Assembly (NCBI GenBank): GCA_041395665.1
Contig: JAWLAB010000009.1
Span: 1-58,014, forward strand
Direction of reading: 5' to 3'
Source of the DNA: Pseudomonadales bacterium
GTDB taxonomy: Bacteria > Pseudomonadota > Gammaproteobacteria > Pseudomonadales > UBA7239
DNA: 58,014 bases
The position numbers were made by a program, and so were the translations under genes. The notes under the pieces were generated by a model that ran no database searches, had not been told where the DNA came from, and saw nothing but the letters and a program-made list of their open reading frames with translations. Positions within the stretch are counted from its first letter, which is position 1; each line of letters starts with the position of its first letter. Positions 1 through 7,713 of the stretch are shown one piece after another.

Positions 1-696
1 CCAATCTTTCAGCGCTTCTGACAATGTGCGAATATCACTACAACTCAAATGCGGTGTATCTGAGCAATCGAGCATGGCTGCATACAAATATATTTGACGC
101 AGATTGAGTGGTTTGCGTGGAAACACTAAAGGGTCTGGCGTAGTTTGAATCAGTAACTTATTTTCGGCTGCGATTAAATACAGCTTATTAAATTGCCGCC
201 ACAGCTGTTGAGGCACAGGCAAATACAGTTGGAGATAGCAGTACAGCAAAAAAGTTTTATCCGCCATGGCGCGCTGAATAGCTGCGCCTAAGATAAAAAT
301 TTGCTTGTCACCTTGCGCACGCGTTTCCTCCACCACATTGTCATAGGAGGATGTCATGTGATTTAACAGTGCAACAGCCTGATCCAACAACTCCTGAATG
401 CGCGGGGAAAATACAGCTGAATGTCCTAAGAAGCGGGAAGTCAGCATCGTGAATTTATCGTAGATAATGGGGCGAACCGTTTCCAACAGTGAAAAAACTT
501 GCACCGGCTGAACATCTAGCTCACTCAATACTTTAAGAACAGCATTGAGGTATGTAATTTGCTCCGACACACCTGCAGGCATAGTTGCCAGATGTGCCTT
601 TAACGATTGCGGTGTCGCCGTACGGAAAAACTTCTCCAGCTGTTTTTCCTGCTGAAGCTGACTTTCGATCAAGTCACTGATCGCCATCTTCTCCAT
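1..696 (-). CDS. Unrecognised protein, 5' part only (runs off the left edge)
   Basis: An open frame runs on the minus strand from an ATG at 696 to the window edge without a stop, giving about 232 residues. A GAGGAA ribosome site lies 8 bases before this ATG; a second in-frame ATG at 687 is the alternative start. The product is largely helical by eye, begins MEKMAISDLIESQLQQEKQL, and shows no signal peptide or transmembrane segment in the visible part. I do not recognise a domain with confidence. Large cytoplasmic proteins ending in a PilZ (cyclic-di-GMP-binding) domain in pseudomonads have helical N-terminal regions of this general look, but that is only a guess because the C-terminus is missing. 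It is divergent from the chemosensory operon, with about 150 bases between the two starts that must hold both promoters. Confidence 0.7.
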   Translation of the reverse strand, partial: MEKMAISDLIESQLQQEKQLEKFFRTATPQSLKAHLATMPAGVSEQITYLNAVLKVLSELDVQPVQVFSLLETVRPIIYDKFTMLTSRFLGHSAVFSPRIQELLDQAVALLNHMTSSYDNVVEETRAQGDKQIFILGAAIQRAMADKTFLLYCYLQLYLPVPQQLWRQFNKLYLIAAENKLLIQTTPDPLVFPRKPLNLRQIYLYAAMLDCSDTPHLSCSDIRTLSEALKDW

Positions 697-846
697 GCAC
701 AAGATTCCTCGTTTATTAATAGGGCAAAGGATACCGTCTGAAGCAGATGCACACCACTCCGAACACACATCCGCAGTAAAATCATTGACAAGACTGGCGT
801 TTATGTAAAACCATGAAGCCGCATAAAAATCACCCGAGGATGTTCT

Positions 847-1215
847 ATGAAAATGCTGATTGTTGACGACTCCACGGTGATGCAGCGCAAGATTCAACGC
901 TCCATCACCCTAGAGCAAGTCACCGATTTCCTAACTGCCAGCAACGGCGTAGAAGCGGTAGAGGTGTTCAAACGCGAGATGCCGGAGTTGGTCACTATGG
1001 ACCTCACCATGCCGGAAATGGATGGCGTGGAGTGCGTGCAGCACCTTGTCGCCCTCAAGCCCGATGTCATGATTCTCGTGATTTCCTCGCTTTCTGATAA
1101 AGCCACGACGATCCAAGCGATGAAAAATGGTGCCAAAGGTTTTCTAACCAAACCCTTTGATGATGACCAAATTAACACGGCACTGGAAGAGCTCATTGAG
1201 GAAGCCCAGGGTTGA
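847..1215 (+). CDS. CheY-like single-domain response regulator
   Basis: The 122-residue product is a stand-alone receiver domain. The acidic pair D7/D8 begins the fold, D52 in MDLTMPEMDG is the expected phosphoacceptor, and the TKP near the C-terminus supplies the conserved lysine. There is no output domain, so it probably works by phosphorylation-dependent protein binding, as CheY does. It is the first gene of the chemosensory operon and has a GAGGA ribosome site just before the ATG. CheX, a CheY-P phosphatase family, follows after about 26 bases, so this receiver is the most obvious CheX substrate. Its target (flagellar motor, pilus or another machine) cannot be read from the sequence. Confidence 0.9.
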   Translation: MKMLIVDDSTVMQRKIQRSITLEQVTDFLTASNGVEAVEVFKREMPELVTMDLTMPEMDGVECVQHLVALKPDVMILVISSLSDKATTIQAMKNGAKGFLTKPFDDDQINTALEELIEEAQG

Positions 1216-1241
1216 TACCGTCCGACAGGGGAGCCAGGCCC

Positions 1242-1688
1242 ATGAAAGAAGCTGAACTACAAATTTTTGTCGACAGCCTGCGCCATTATTTTGCTACCAA
1301 TATCGGTGGCAACTTGGACATCAAGCCGTCCTATCACACAGAAACCACCGCCACACCTGCCAGCGAGTACACCGGTATCATCGGTGTCAGTGGCGACAAG
1401 CAGGGCTCTATTTATCTCACGGCCACCAAGGAGATGTTGGGGCAAGTGCTACTGGCCATGGGTGAGCCAGAGATCGACGAAAGCCTATTTCACGATGTGA
1501 TCGGCGAGATCACCAACACTGTCTCAGGTAACGCACGAAAAGTGCTTGGCTCAGGATTCATGATTTCTGTCCCCGTGGTTGTTACCGGTCGGCCAGAGCA
1601 CATCTACTTCCCGCGCAACTACGATATCGGTGTTGTCCCCTTCGTTTGGAATGGGCACAAAGCTTCGCTGGTGGTCTGCCTGCAATAG
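1242..1688 (+). CDS. cheX: CheX-like chemotaxis phosphatase
   Basis: The 148-residue product belongs to the CheC/CheX/FliY phosphatase group, which dephosphorylates CheY-P. The region EITNTVSGNARKVLG matches the single helix carrying the catalytic acidic and Asn pair (E-x-x-N) found in CheX. I chose the ATG at 1242 because an AGGGGAG ribosome site lies about 8 bases before it; an earlier in-frame start at 1212 would overlap the stop of the preceding gene and lacks such a site. CheX next to a single-domain CheY suggests fast signal termination. CheZ, the usual gammaproteobacterial phosphatase, is not in this operon. It could instead be a non-catalytic CheX-fold protein, but the E-x-x-N pair argues against this. 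Confidence 0.8.
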   Translation: MKEAELQIFVDSLRHYFATNIGGNLDIKPSYHTETTATPASEYTGIIGVSGDKQGSIYLTATKEMLGQVLLAMGEPEIDESLFHDVIGEITNTVSGNARKVLGSGFMISVPVVVTGRPEHIYFPRNYDIGVVPFVWNGHKASLVVCLQ

Positions 1689-1715
1689 CTTCATAGGCTT
1701 TGTAGGGAGTCGAGT

Positions 1716-2633
1716 ATGAGTAGCCACAGCAGCGGTCCACCACTCACGGAACACCGATCGACTGCTACCACACGGATGGTCGAGCAACTGATGCAGCGCC
1801 TCAAGCTGTTTGCAGGCTTTCGCGCCTCACCCCAAATTCAGCGCAAGCTGGAGCGTATTTTTCAGAATCCAACCGATCTCTCGGCATTCCTTCACGCACT
1901 AGAAGTAGATACAGGCAGAAATCAGTTGACCGCATTAGTGGAGGATTTAACCAACCACGAAACTTATTTTTTTCGTGAACGCGCACACTTAAATGCACTC
2001 GAAGATTATGTCATCCCCAACTTAGTGCAGAGAAAAAAACAGCATAAAGGTAGCAAAAAGATCTCGCTCTGGTCCGCTGCTTGCGCCACTGGCGAAGAAG
2101 CTTACACACTCGCCATGCTGACACTCAACACACTCGTACGCTTAGGTGTTGCACAGGAAACCGCGAGTGGCCACATCACACTACTACCTGACTGGAAATT
2201 AGAAGTTTTAGGTACCGACATTTCTCGCCAAGCCATTCGCATCGCACGCGATGGCACTTATACGCAGCGCAAAGAAGGGTTAACCTCGTTTCGACAATTC
2301 CCGCCAGCCTACATGCGTTTTTTTGACTTAATGAGCGATGACAAAAAAGACAGAACAACATGGCGCATAAAAGACAGCGTGCGACGCTTTGTACAATTTG
2401 ATTTGTACAACTTGATGAACCCCACACTCCCACAGCGGGAATTCGATGTAATCTTTTGTCGCAACGCTCTTATCTATATGGATACAGAGCCACAAAAAAC
2501 AATTATCAGAACGCTACACCACGCTCTGCAACATCAAGGCAGCCTGATGCTTAGTTTAGTAGATACGATGGCCGTTCCTAATTTATTTCACGAAAACCGT
2601 CAGAATAAATGTGTTATTTATGAAAAACACTGA
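1716..2633 (+). CDS. cheR: CheR-type chemoreceptor glutamate methyltransferase
   Basis: CheR transfers methyl groups from S-adenosylmethionine to glutamates on chemoreceptors. The 305-residue product shows the family landmarks in order: the short helical N-domain, NHETYFFRE near residue 87, the SAM-binding loop SAACATGEEAYTLAM, LGTDISRQAI, a RDGTYTQR segment, and FDVIFCRNALIYMD close to the C-terminus. GTAGGGAG supplies a ribosome site before the ATG at 1716. The gene end overlaps the start of the following CheW-repeat gene. Together with CheB downstream it forms a complete adaptation pair, which implies that methylatable receptors exist elsewhere in the genome, as none is encoded in this window. 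Confidence 0.93.
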   Translation: MSSHSSGPPLTEHRSTATTRMVEQLMQRLKLFAGFRASPQIQRKLERIFQNPTDLSAFLHALEVDTGRNQLTALVEDLTNHETYFFRERAHLNALEDYVIPNLVQRKKQHKGSKKISLWSAACATGEEAYTLAMLTLNTLVRLGVAQETASGHITLLPDWKLEVLGTDISRQAIRIARDGTYTQRKEGLTSFRQFPPAYMRFFDLMSDDKKDRTTWRIKDSVRRFVQFDLYNLMNPTLPQREFDVIFCRNALIYMDTEPQKTIIRTLHHALQHQGSLMLSLVDTMAVPNLFHENRQNKCVIYEKH

Positions 2634-3999
2634 AATAGCTAAAGCATCTTTCCTCATCGTACACAGTGGCGCTCATCAATTTGCGTTGCCGCTTCACTGT
2701 GTACAAAAAATTTTAGCGGAACTCCCTGTCACACCGATTCCTTTTGTACCCAACTATATTGATGGGCTAGTCAATATCGACGGCACCATCGCACTACAGG
2801 TTAACCTCACCACACTATGCAATGAATCTAGAACAGCATCGCGCCACGAATTAATTTTAATTGAAACAGGACGTGCATTATGCGCCTTGCAGGTTGATTA
2901 CACGCAGGAAAGAAGCACGCTGGATGTACGAGCCTTACAAGCTGACAGCCCTCCCATCGCAAAGCACTTATTGCTGGGCGAGTCCGACTTCAAGGGACAC
3001 ACCGTCTACATTCTTGATCCGCAACAACTAGGTTCTCTGATACAAACAAACAATATATACGATACAAACACCGGCACACTGGGAAAAATTTCCGAGCAAA
3101 ACCTTACCGAAGAAGACACCACCATTGCCTGCCTCGTTATTGGTAGCGACAACGATCAATTTGCTTTTGAATTGCAAAGTGTCGTTGAAATTCTGGAGGT
3201 ATGCCCTTACACACCGATACCTGATGCACCGATGAGTTTATTGGGATTCAGTTTATTGCGACAACAAACGATTCCTATGATTGATTTGGTTAGCCTTATC
3301 AATCCAAATACTGCAGTATCCAACAAACATTCATGGCTAGTTGTGGTTGAACGAGAAGGCATTTATTACGGACTCTTGATTGAACATCTGCTAGGCGTCG
3401 AAAAATTTCCCTTTGAAACCTTCCAGCCTGTAGTAGATAACAACCAACAGATTTCTGGTGTTTTTGTTCACCAAAATACTACAACGCTACTATTGAGCCC
3501 TCGCCAAATTATTAACGACGCAATGGCTGAATTTCTTGTGCCATATGTAAAGCAGGGCACTGTGTCCCGCGTCAAGCAAACGGAAGAAACCAGCAGCTTC
3601 TTAAAAGTATTGCTCAACTGCAAACCTTTTTTTATTCCTCTGCATACGGTCAAACGCATCGTTCCATTCTTCCCTATGACACCAATAGAAGACGACAATA
3701 AAAATATTTGTGGAGCCATTAATATTGAAGGGAAAGTCATCCCTGTTTTGTCTATTGAAAATATCCTTAAAACAGACAAGCAACAAAAACAGAACGAATA
3801 TGTCATCGTGGGAAATGCATCACAAGACTGGGCCATCTGTGTAGAAGCAGCGGAAAACATTATCAAAATACCCTTATCCAGCATCCACAGTGAAACAGGC
3901 ATCGACACTCGACTTCTTAGCGGTATTGCTTGCGTAGAAGAAGAGCTCATTCCGCTCTTGAATCCTAGCTTGTTCAGCCAACAGCACGCTCAATCATAA
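2620..3999 (+). CDS. Protein made of three CheW-like domains
   Basis: CheW couples chemoreceptors to CheA through two small beta barrels. This 459-residue product contains three successive CheW-like units, at about residues 5-155, 165-310 and 325-455. Each starts with an FxxPLxxVxxI-type strand followed by TPIP- or TPIE-like text and a GxxNxxGxxxPVxxL-like strand; examples are FALPLHCVQKILAELPVTPI, FAFELQSVVEILEVCPYTPI and FFIPLHTVKRIVPFFPMTPI. No kinase, receiver or membrane segment is present. The ATG at 2620 overlaps cheR by 14 bases; an in-frame GTG at 2611 is the alternative. A multi-CheW scaffold could bridge more receptors and kinases per molecule than ordinary CheW. Function as a coupling protein is inferred from the fold only. 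Confidence 0.82.
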   Translation: MKNTEIAKASFLIVHSGAHQFALPLHCVQKILAELPVTPIPFVPNYIDGLVNIDGTIALQVNLTTLCNESRTASRHELILIETGRALCALQVDYTQERSTLDVRALQADSPPIAKHLLLGESDFKGHTVYILDPQQLGSLIQTNNIYDTNTGTLGKISEQNLTEEDTTIACLVIGSDNDQFAFELQSVVEILEVCPYTPIPDAPMSLLGFSLLRQQTIPMIDLVSLINPNTAVSNKHSWLVVVEREGIYYGLLIEHLLGVEKFPFETFQPVVDNNQQISGVFVHQNTTTLLLSPRQIINDAMAEFLVPYVKQGTVSRVKQTEETSSFLKVLLNCKPFFIPLHTVKRIVPFFPMTPIEDDNKNICGAINIEGKVIPVLSIENILKTDKQQKQNEYVIVGNASQDWAICVEAAENIIKIPLSSIHSETGIDTRLLSGIACVEEELIPLLNPSLFSQQHAQS

Positions 4000-4034
4000 A
4001 ACTTTCACCTGCACATCTTTCTGGAGACCCTGTC

Positions 4035-4460
4035 ATGAACCAAGCTTCCAGTGAAACGCCCACAACTCAGTTGAAGGTGCTGATCGTTGATGATTCCTTT
4101 TTGATGCGCCGTATTATTCGCAACATATTAGAAAAAGACTCATTGCTGACCGTTGTTGGCGAAGCTGAAGATGGCGCCATCGCATTAGAAAAAGTCACAG
4201 AATTATCTCCCGATGTCATTTTGTTAGATATCGAAATGCCCAACATGGATGGCATTGAATTCTTGAGGCGATCAAGACTTATTACCAGCGCTAAAGTCAT
4301 CATCATTTCCTCTGTTGCGCGACTAGATTCACGCGAAGCACATGACGCTTTGGAGCTAGGCGCAGCCGATATCATCCCAAAACCTTCTGGCGTACTCAGT
4401 TTAGATTTTGAAGAAAAGAAAAGCCGAGAACTGCTCGACGCTATTCATCAGCGCCTTTAA
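4035..4460 (+). CDS. CheB-type receiver domain without methylesterase
   Basis: This 141-residue protein is a lone receiver. D19/D20 and phosphoacceptor D65 (LLDIEMPNMDGIEFL) are present, and the KP motif follows at the end of beta-5. Its wording (VDDSFLMRRIIRNIL, GAADIIPKP) resembles the receiver of CheB more than free CheY, yet the chain stops just after the receiver, where CheB would continue into its linker and methylesterase. A complete CheB lies at 6657-7709 in the same operon. It may act as a second diffusible output, or as a phosphate sink competing with CheY and CheB. A TGGAGACC-type ribosome site precedes the ATG. It is close upstream of cheA1. Confidence 0.85.
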   Translation: MNQASSETPTTQLKVLIVDDSFLMRRIIRNILEKDSLLTVVGEAEDGAIALEKVTELSPDVILLDIEMPNMDGIEFLRRSRLITSAKVIIISSVARLDSREAHDALELGAADIIPKPSGVLSLDFEEKKSRELLDAIHQRL

Positions 4461-4482
4461 TCGGCTGCATTGAGCGTAAACC

Positions 4483-6189
4483 ATGAGCAGTATGTTGGAG
4501 CAATTGTGGCCTATTTTTCTTGCTGAAGTTGGCGAGAAGCTGGATGTCACAGAAACATTAATCGCCAAAGCGATAGTTCATGACTCAAAAAATACTGGCG
4601 CTACTGATATTGATGCGCTATTCCGAGAGTTTCATACCATCAAAAGCAATTTGTCTATGGTGGGCTTCAAAGAGCCTATGGAAATTGCCAATGCCTGCGA
4701 AGATGTATTGCACGGCTTACGAAAATCCAAAACACCACCCAACCGCGACATGCTGCATGCTTTATTAGAGTCCGTAGATTGGATTAAACAACAAGTAGCC
4801 GACGCAACACCAAGCCAACTTCCCAACACCAGCCATGATGCACTACACAAGAAATTAGCGCCTTTTCGCCAACAAGAAGAACTTTCTCCGTCTGAACTGA
4901 CTGAGCCGGCACACCAAGAACTGGTTGAGAAAAAAACACACGACCTTACCGAAGAAAAAGAAGCACTCGAAATTGACACACTGCGTATTAGTAGTAGCAG
5001 TTTGGATGAATTAGTCACTCAAATCACACAACTTATTTTGGTTGAGCATCAAATTAGCCAGCTATCTAATTCGAAAAATATTACTCATCGCATTAACGAT
5101 ATACAAAGCGATCTACAAAAAGTTCTTACCGAAAGCGACCACACTGCAGATATCCATAAAACATTTGAAAGCATCCTCAGAGAATTCGTAGACAACCGAC
5201 AATTTTTACTCCACCTTGACGCGCGTATGCGCACCATCAATGAGAACATCCAAAGTGGAATACTGTCTCTACGCACCATTCCACTGTCTACCATTTTCAC
5301 AAGACTACCTCGTATCGTGCGCCAAAAAGCCGCCACACATGGTAAACAAGTGCAGTTAGCCACTGACGGCGGAGATATAACCATCGATAAAAGTATGTTG
5401 GACGTTATTTCTGAACCGCTCATACACCTGCTGCACAACGCCGTTACTCATGGCATTGAATCACCAGAAGAGCGCAGAAGTAGTAATAAGCCAGAAACAG
5501 GGAAAATCAATATTGTGGCCAAAAAAATAGGCGAGTTAGTGCAAATTGATATCCAAGATGATGGTTGCGGCGCTAACGGCAAAGTCATGCGGGAAAAAAT
5601 ACATAATCAGGCGCTGAGTGATACTCCCAACCTCACAACGGGGTTAGATGTTGTACGAGATCACTTATTGCGTATCGGCGGCTCTATCCAAATTAAAAGC
5701 ACACCTACCGAAGGCACACAATTTACTCTGCATATACCCAAAACTGTAGCAATACAAAATACATTGCTCATCGAAGCAGGAAAACAGCAGTTTGCTATTC
5801 CATCCAGGCATGTCATGGAAGTGCTTGAAGTGTCGCCTAACGAATTAACAGACGATCAAGGGCTGAGAATGCTCGATCTTCGAGGGCAATCTATACCTGT
5901 TTACTCGCTAAGCCGCCTGCTGCAACTAAGCTCTTCTTCACCACAGGACATTGAGAGAGTTTTATTGGTCATCTTGCAACAGGAAAATAACTACATTGCA
6001 CTGCATATTGACGATGCAATCGGCAGGCAAGATCTTTTTTTGCGCAATACGCATCAAGATTTACGCAGCATTCCTAGCATTGGTGGCATATCACTGCTTG
6101 GCAATGGGCGTGCCGTTGTTATTTTAGACTGCGAAAGTTTATTTCGTTTAACTTGTCATTATATTGAGCCACGCCATGCTGCATTCTGA
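4483..6189 (+). CDS. cheA: CheA-family histidine kinase 1, with a shortened ATP-binding domain
   Basis: CheA autophosphorylates on its HPt domain and passes phosphate to receivers. The 568-residue chain has an HPt domain (residues 1-110, H51 in FREFHTIKSN), a dimerization region (about 165-275), a HATPase domain (about 275-420) and a CheW-like domain (about 425-555). No separate P2 docking domain is evident. The N-box (LIHLLHNAVTHGIE, near 311) and G1 box (DDGCG, near 357) are present. The F-box PGFSTA is absent, and the G2 box, GRGVGMDVV in CheA2, is reduced to TTGLDVV, so about 25-30 residues of ATP lid are missing. Kinase activity is therefore doubtful, while the phosphorylatable His remains. 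It could be a phosphoacceptor or scaffold partner for CheA2. Confidence 0.9.
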   Translation: MSSMLEQLWPIFLAEVGEKLDVTETLIAKAIVHDSKNTGATDIDALFREFHTIKSNLSMVGFKEPMEIANACEDVLHGLRKSKTPPNRDMLHALLESVDWIKQQVADATPSQLPNTSHDALHKKLAPFRQQEELSPSELTEPAHQELVEKKTHDLTEEKEALEIDTLRISSSSLDELVTQITQLILVEHQISQLSNSKNITHRINDIQSDLQKVLTESDHTADIHKTFESILREFVDNRQFLLHLDARMRTINENIQSGILSLRTIPLSTIFTRLPRIVRQKAATHGKQVQLATDGGDITIDKSMLDVISEPLIHLLHNAVTHGIESPEERRSSNKPETGKINIVAKKIGELVQIDIQDDGCGANGKVMREKIHNQALSDTPNLTTGLDVVRDHLLRIGGSIQIKSTPTEGTQFTLHIPKTVAIQNTLLIEAGKQQFAIPSRHVMEVLEVSPNELTDDQGLRMLDLRGQSIPVYSLSRLLQLSSSSPQDIERVLLVILQQENNYIALHIDDAIGRQDLFLRNTHQDLRSIPSIGGISLLGNGRAVVILDCESLFRLTCHYIEPRHAAF

Positions 6190-6667
6190 GGAGGAACATC
6201 TACATTTTTATTGCGACACTTTTTCGCTGATGTTGCCACTACGCTGTATTGCAAAAGTGATACTTTTTGATGAAACACTTTGTTCGCCAACAATGAACTC
6301 TGTATCGCATCACGGACAATCTAGTAATTGGCAGAATATTGCATTGCCATATATCGATTTACGAATTGTATTAGGCGCAGAGCCAAGCTCATTACCCACG
6401 CCTGCGCACATTATTGTGCTGTGTAACAGCAAAAACTCTCAGCCTGTAGCATTGGTCGCCATTGATGACATCAAAGGTTTTATCACTCCACTTCCTAACC
6501 AATGGCATCAAGCGCACGGGATCAATAAATACATTGATACATTCTTTGATCGTCTTTATGTAAACAATGATAGCAGCGTACTTACGCTGCGCCTCGGCGA
6601 TCCAACACAATGGATCAATGATGCATTAAGCAACAAGTCCAACTTGGAAAATCATCATGCCCATTAA
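6176..6667 (+). CDS. Divergent CheW-like coupling protein
   Basis: The 163-residue product has the length and strand pattern of CheW: LHFYCDTFSLMLPLRCIAKV at the start, ALPYIDLRIVLG in the middle and AIDDIKGFITPL where CheW carries VDxVxxV. Similarity is weak, so it is a divergent member. The ATG at 6176 lies inside the 3' end of cheA1 (14-base overlap), and the stop overlaps the cheB start by 11 bases, so translation of cheA1, this gene and cheB is probably coupled. A TTG at 6164 is an alternative start. Given a three-CheW protein and two CheA C-terminal CheW domains, the operon encodes six CheW-like units. A role in receptor-kinase coupling is inferred. Confidence 0.7.
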   Translation: MLHSEEEHLHFYCDTFSLMLPLRCIAKVILFDETLCSPTMNSVSHHGQSSNWQNIALPYIDLRIVLGAEPSSLPTPAHIIVLCNSKNSQPVALVAIDDIKGFITPLPNQWHQAHGINKYIDTFFDRLYVNNDSSVLTLRLGDPTQWINDALSNKSNLENHHAH

Positions 6668-7709
6668 TGTTTTCGTGGTAGATGATTCAGCCACAGTGCG
6701 CGCAGTGCTTAAAATGATTTTAGAAAAGGATCCAGATATTCATGTCATTGGCGTTGCAGCCACCGCAGACATCGCATTAAAAAAGATGGAGAAGCAATGG
6801 CCAGATGTCATTGTTTCAGATTTAGAGATGCCGGGGATGCACGGTTTGGATTTCTTAAAATATATAAGAGAACACCGACCAACACCCTTTGTTATTTGTT
6901 CATCACATGTTGGGCCTGGCGCAAAATCATCCGTTGATGCACTCACATTAGGCGCGGTAGATATTATTGCCAAACCCAATATAGGCGTTGAATCATTTTT
7001 AGAAGAGATTACGGCCACTATTACACAATCAATTAAGGCTGCCGCCTGCGCCACACCGCATCACACTGCACCAGAAATATCTAAAAAAACGCCGCCTACT
7101 GCGTCTTTTGTCGCACCATCAACGCGCCGCACAGCATCAGTTATCGCGATCGGCAGCTCTACAGGCGGCACAACGGTTGTTGAGCATTTGTTAAAAAAAA
7201 TGGACGCCAACACACCTGGCACACTCATCGTGCAACACATGCCAAAACATTTCACCGAGCTATTTGCTAAACGCTTAAATAGTATTTGTACCATTGAAGT
7301 GCGTGAAGCTGTTGATGGTGATGTGGTACGCAAAGGCTGCGCTTTAATCGCTCCTGGCGGAAAACACATGGCGTTAATCAAACACAATAATGCGCTGCAT
7401 GTACGCATTTCAGAAGATCCGCCAGTTAATCGCCACCGCCCTTCTGTGGATGTGTTGTTTCGCTCTGTCGCCACTCAATTAGGCACACGAGCCATAGGTA
7501 TTATCCTGACGGGTATGGGTGAAGACGGCGCAGCGGGGCTACTGGAAATGCGTCGTGCCGGTGCTCTAACGATCGGGCAAGATCAGGCCAGCTGTGCGGT
7601 CTATGGTATGCCTCGTGTGGCGATGGAGAATGGGGCAGTGGAATTCCAAGCACATTACACCGCTATCCCTAACTTAATTCAGCAATGCTTGCTCAATAGC
7701 AAGGATTAA
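6657..7709 (+). CDS. cheB: CheB protein-glutamate methylesterase/deamidase
   Basis: CheB removes methyl groups from chemoreceptors, and deamidates them, when its receiver is phosphorylated by CheA. The 350-residue chain has a receiver (residues 1-120, D9/D10, phosphoacceptor D55 in SDLEMPGMHG), a Pro/Ala/Thr-rich linker (about 125-158) and a methylesterase domain. The catalytic triad is visible: Ser in IGSSTGGT, His in VQHMPKHFTELFA and Asp in TGMGEDGA. The RHRPSVDVLF segment is also typical. The receiver has GMHG where MDG is usual, a mild change next to the active site. It overlaps the preceding CheW-like gene by 11 bases and is followed after 4 bases by cheA2. Confidence 0.95.
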   Translation: MPINVFVVDDSATVRAVLKMILEKDPDIHVIGVAATADIALKKMEKQWPDVIVSDLEMPGMHGLDFLKYIREHRPTPFVICSSHVGPGAKSSVDALTLGAVDIIAKPNIGVESFLEEITATITQSIKAAACATPHHTAPEISKKTPPTASFVAPSTRRTASVIAIGSSTGGTTVVEHLLKKMDANTPGTLIVQHMPKHFTELFAKRLNSICTIEVREAVDGDVVRKGCALIAPGGKHMALIKHNNALHVRISEDPPVNRHRPSVDVLFRSVATQLGTRAIGIILTGMGEDGAAGLLEMRRAGALTIGQDQASCAVYGMPRVAMENGAVEFQAHYTAIPNLIQQCLLNSKD

Positions 7710-7713
7710 GCCC

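Noticed and set aside
785..790. TTGACA upstream of the chemosensory operon as a -35 box
   Set aside because: No convincing -10 box lies 16-18 bases further on; I could not assign a promoter.
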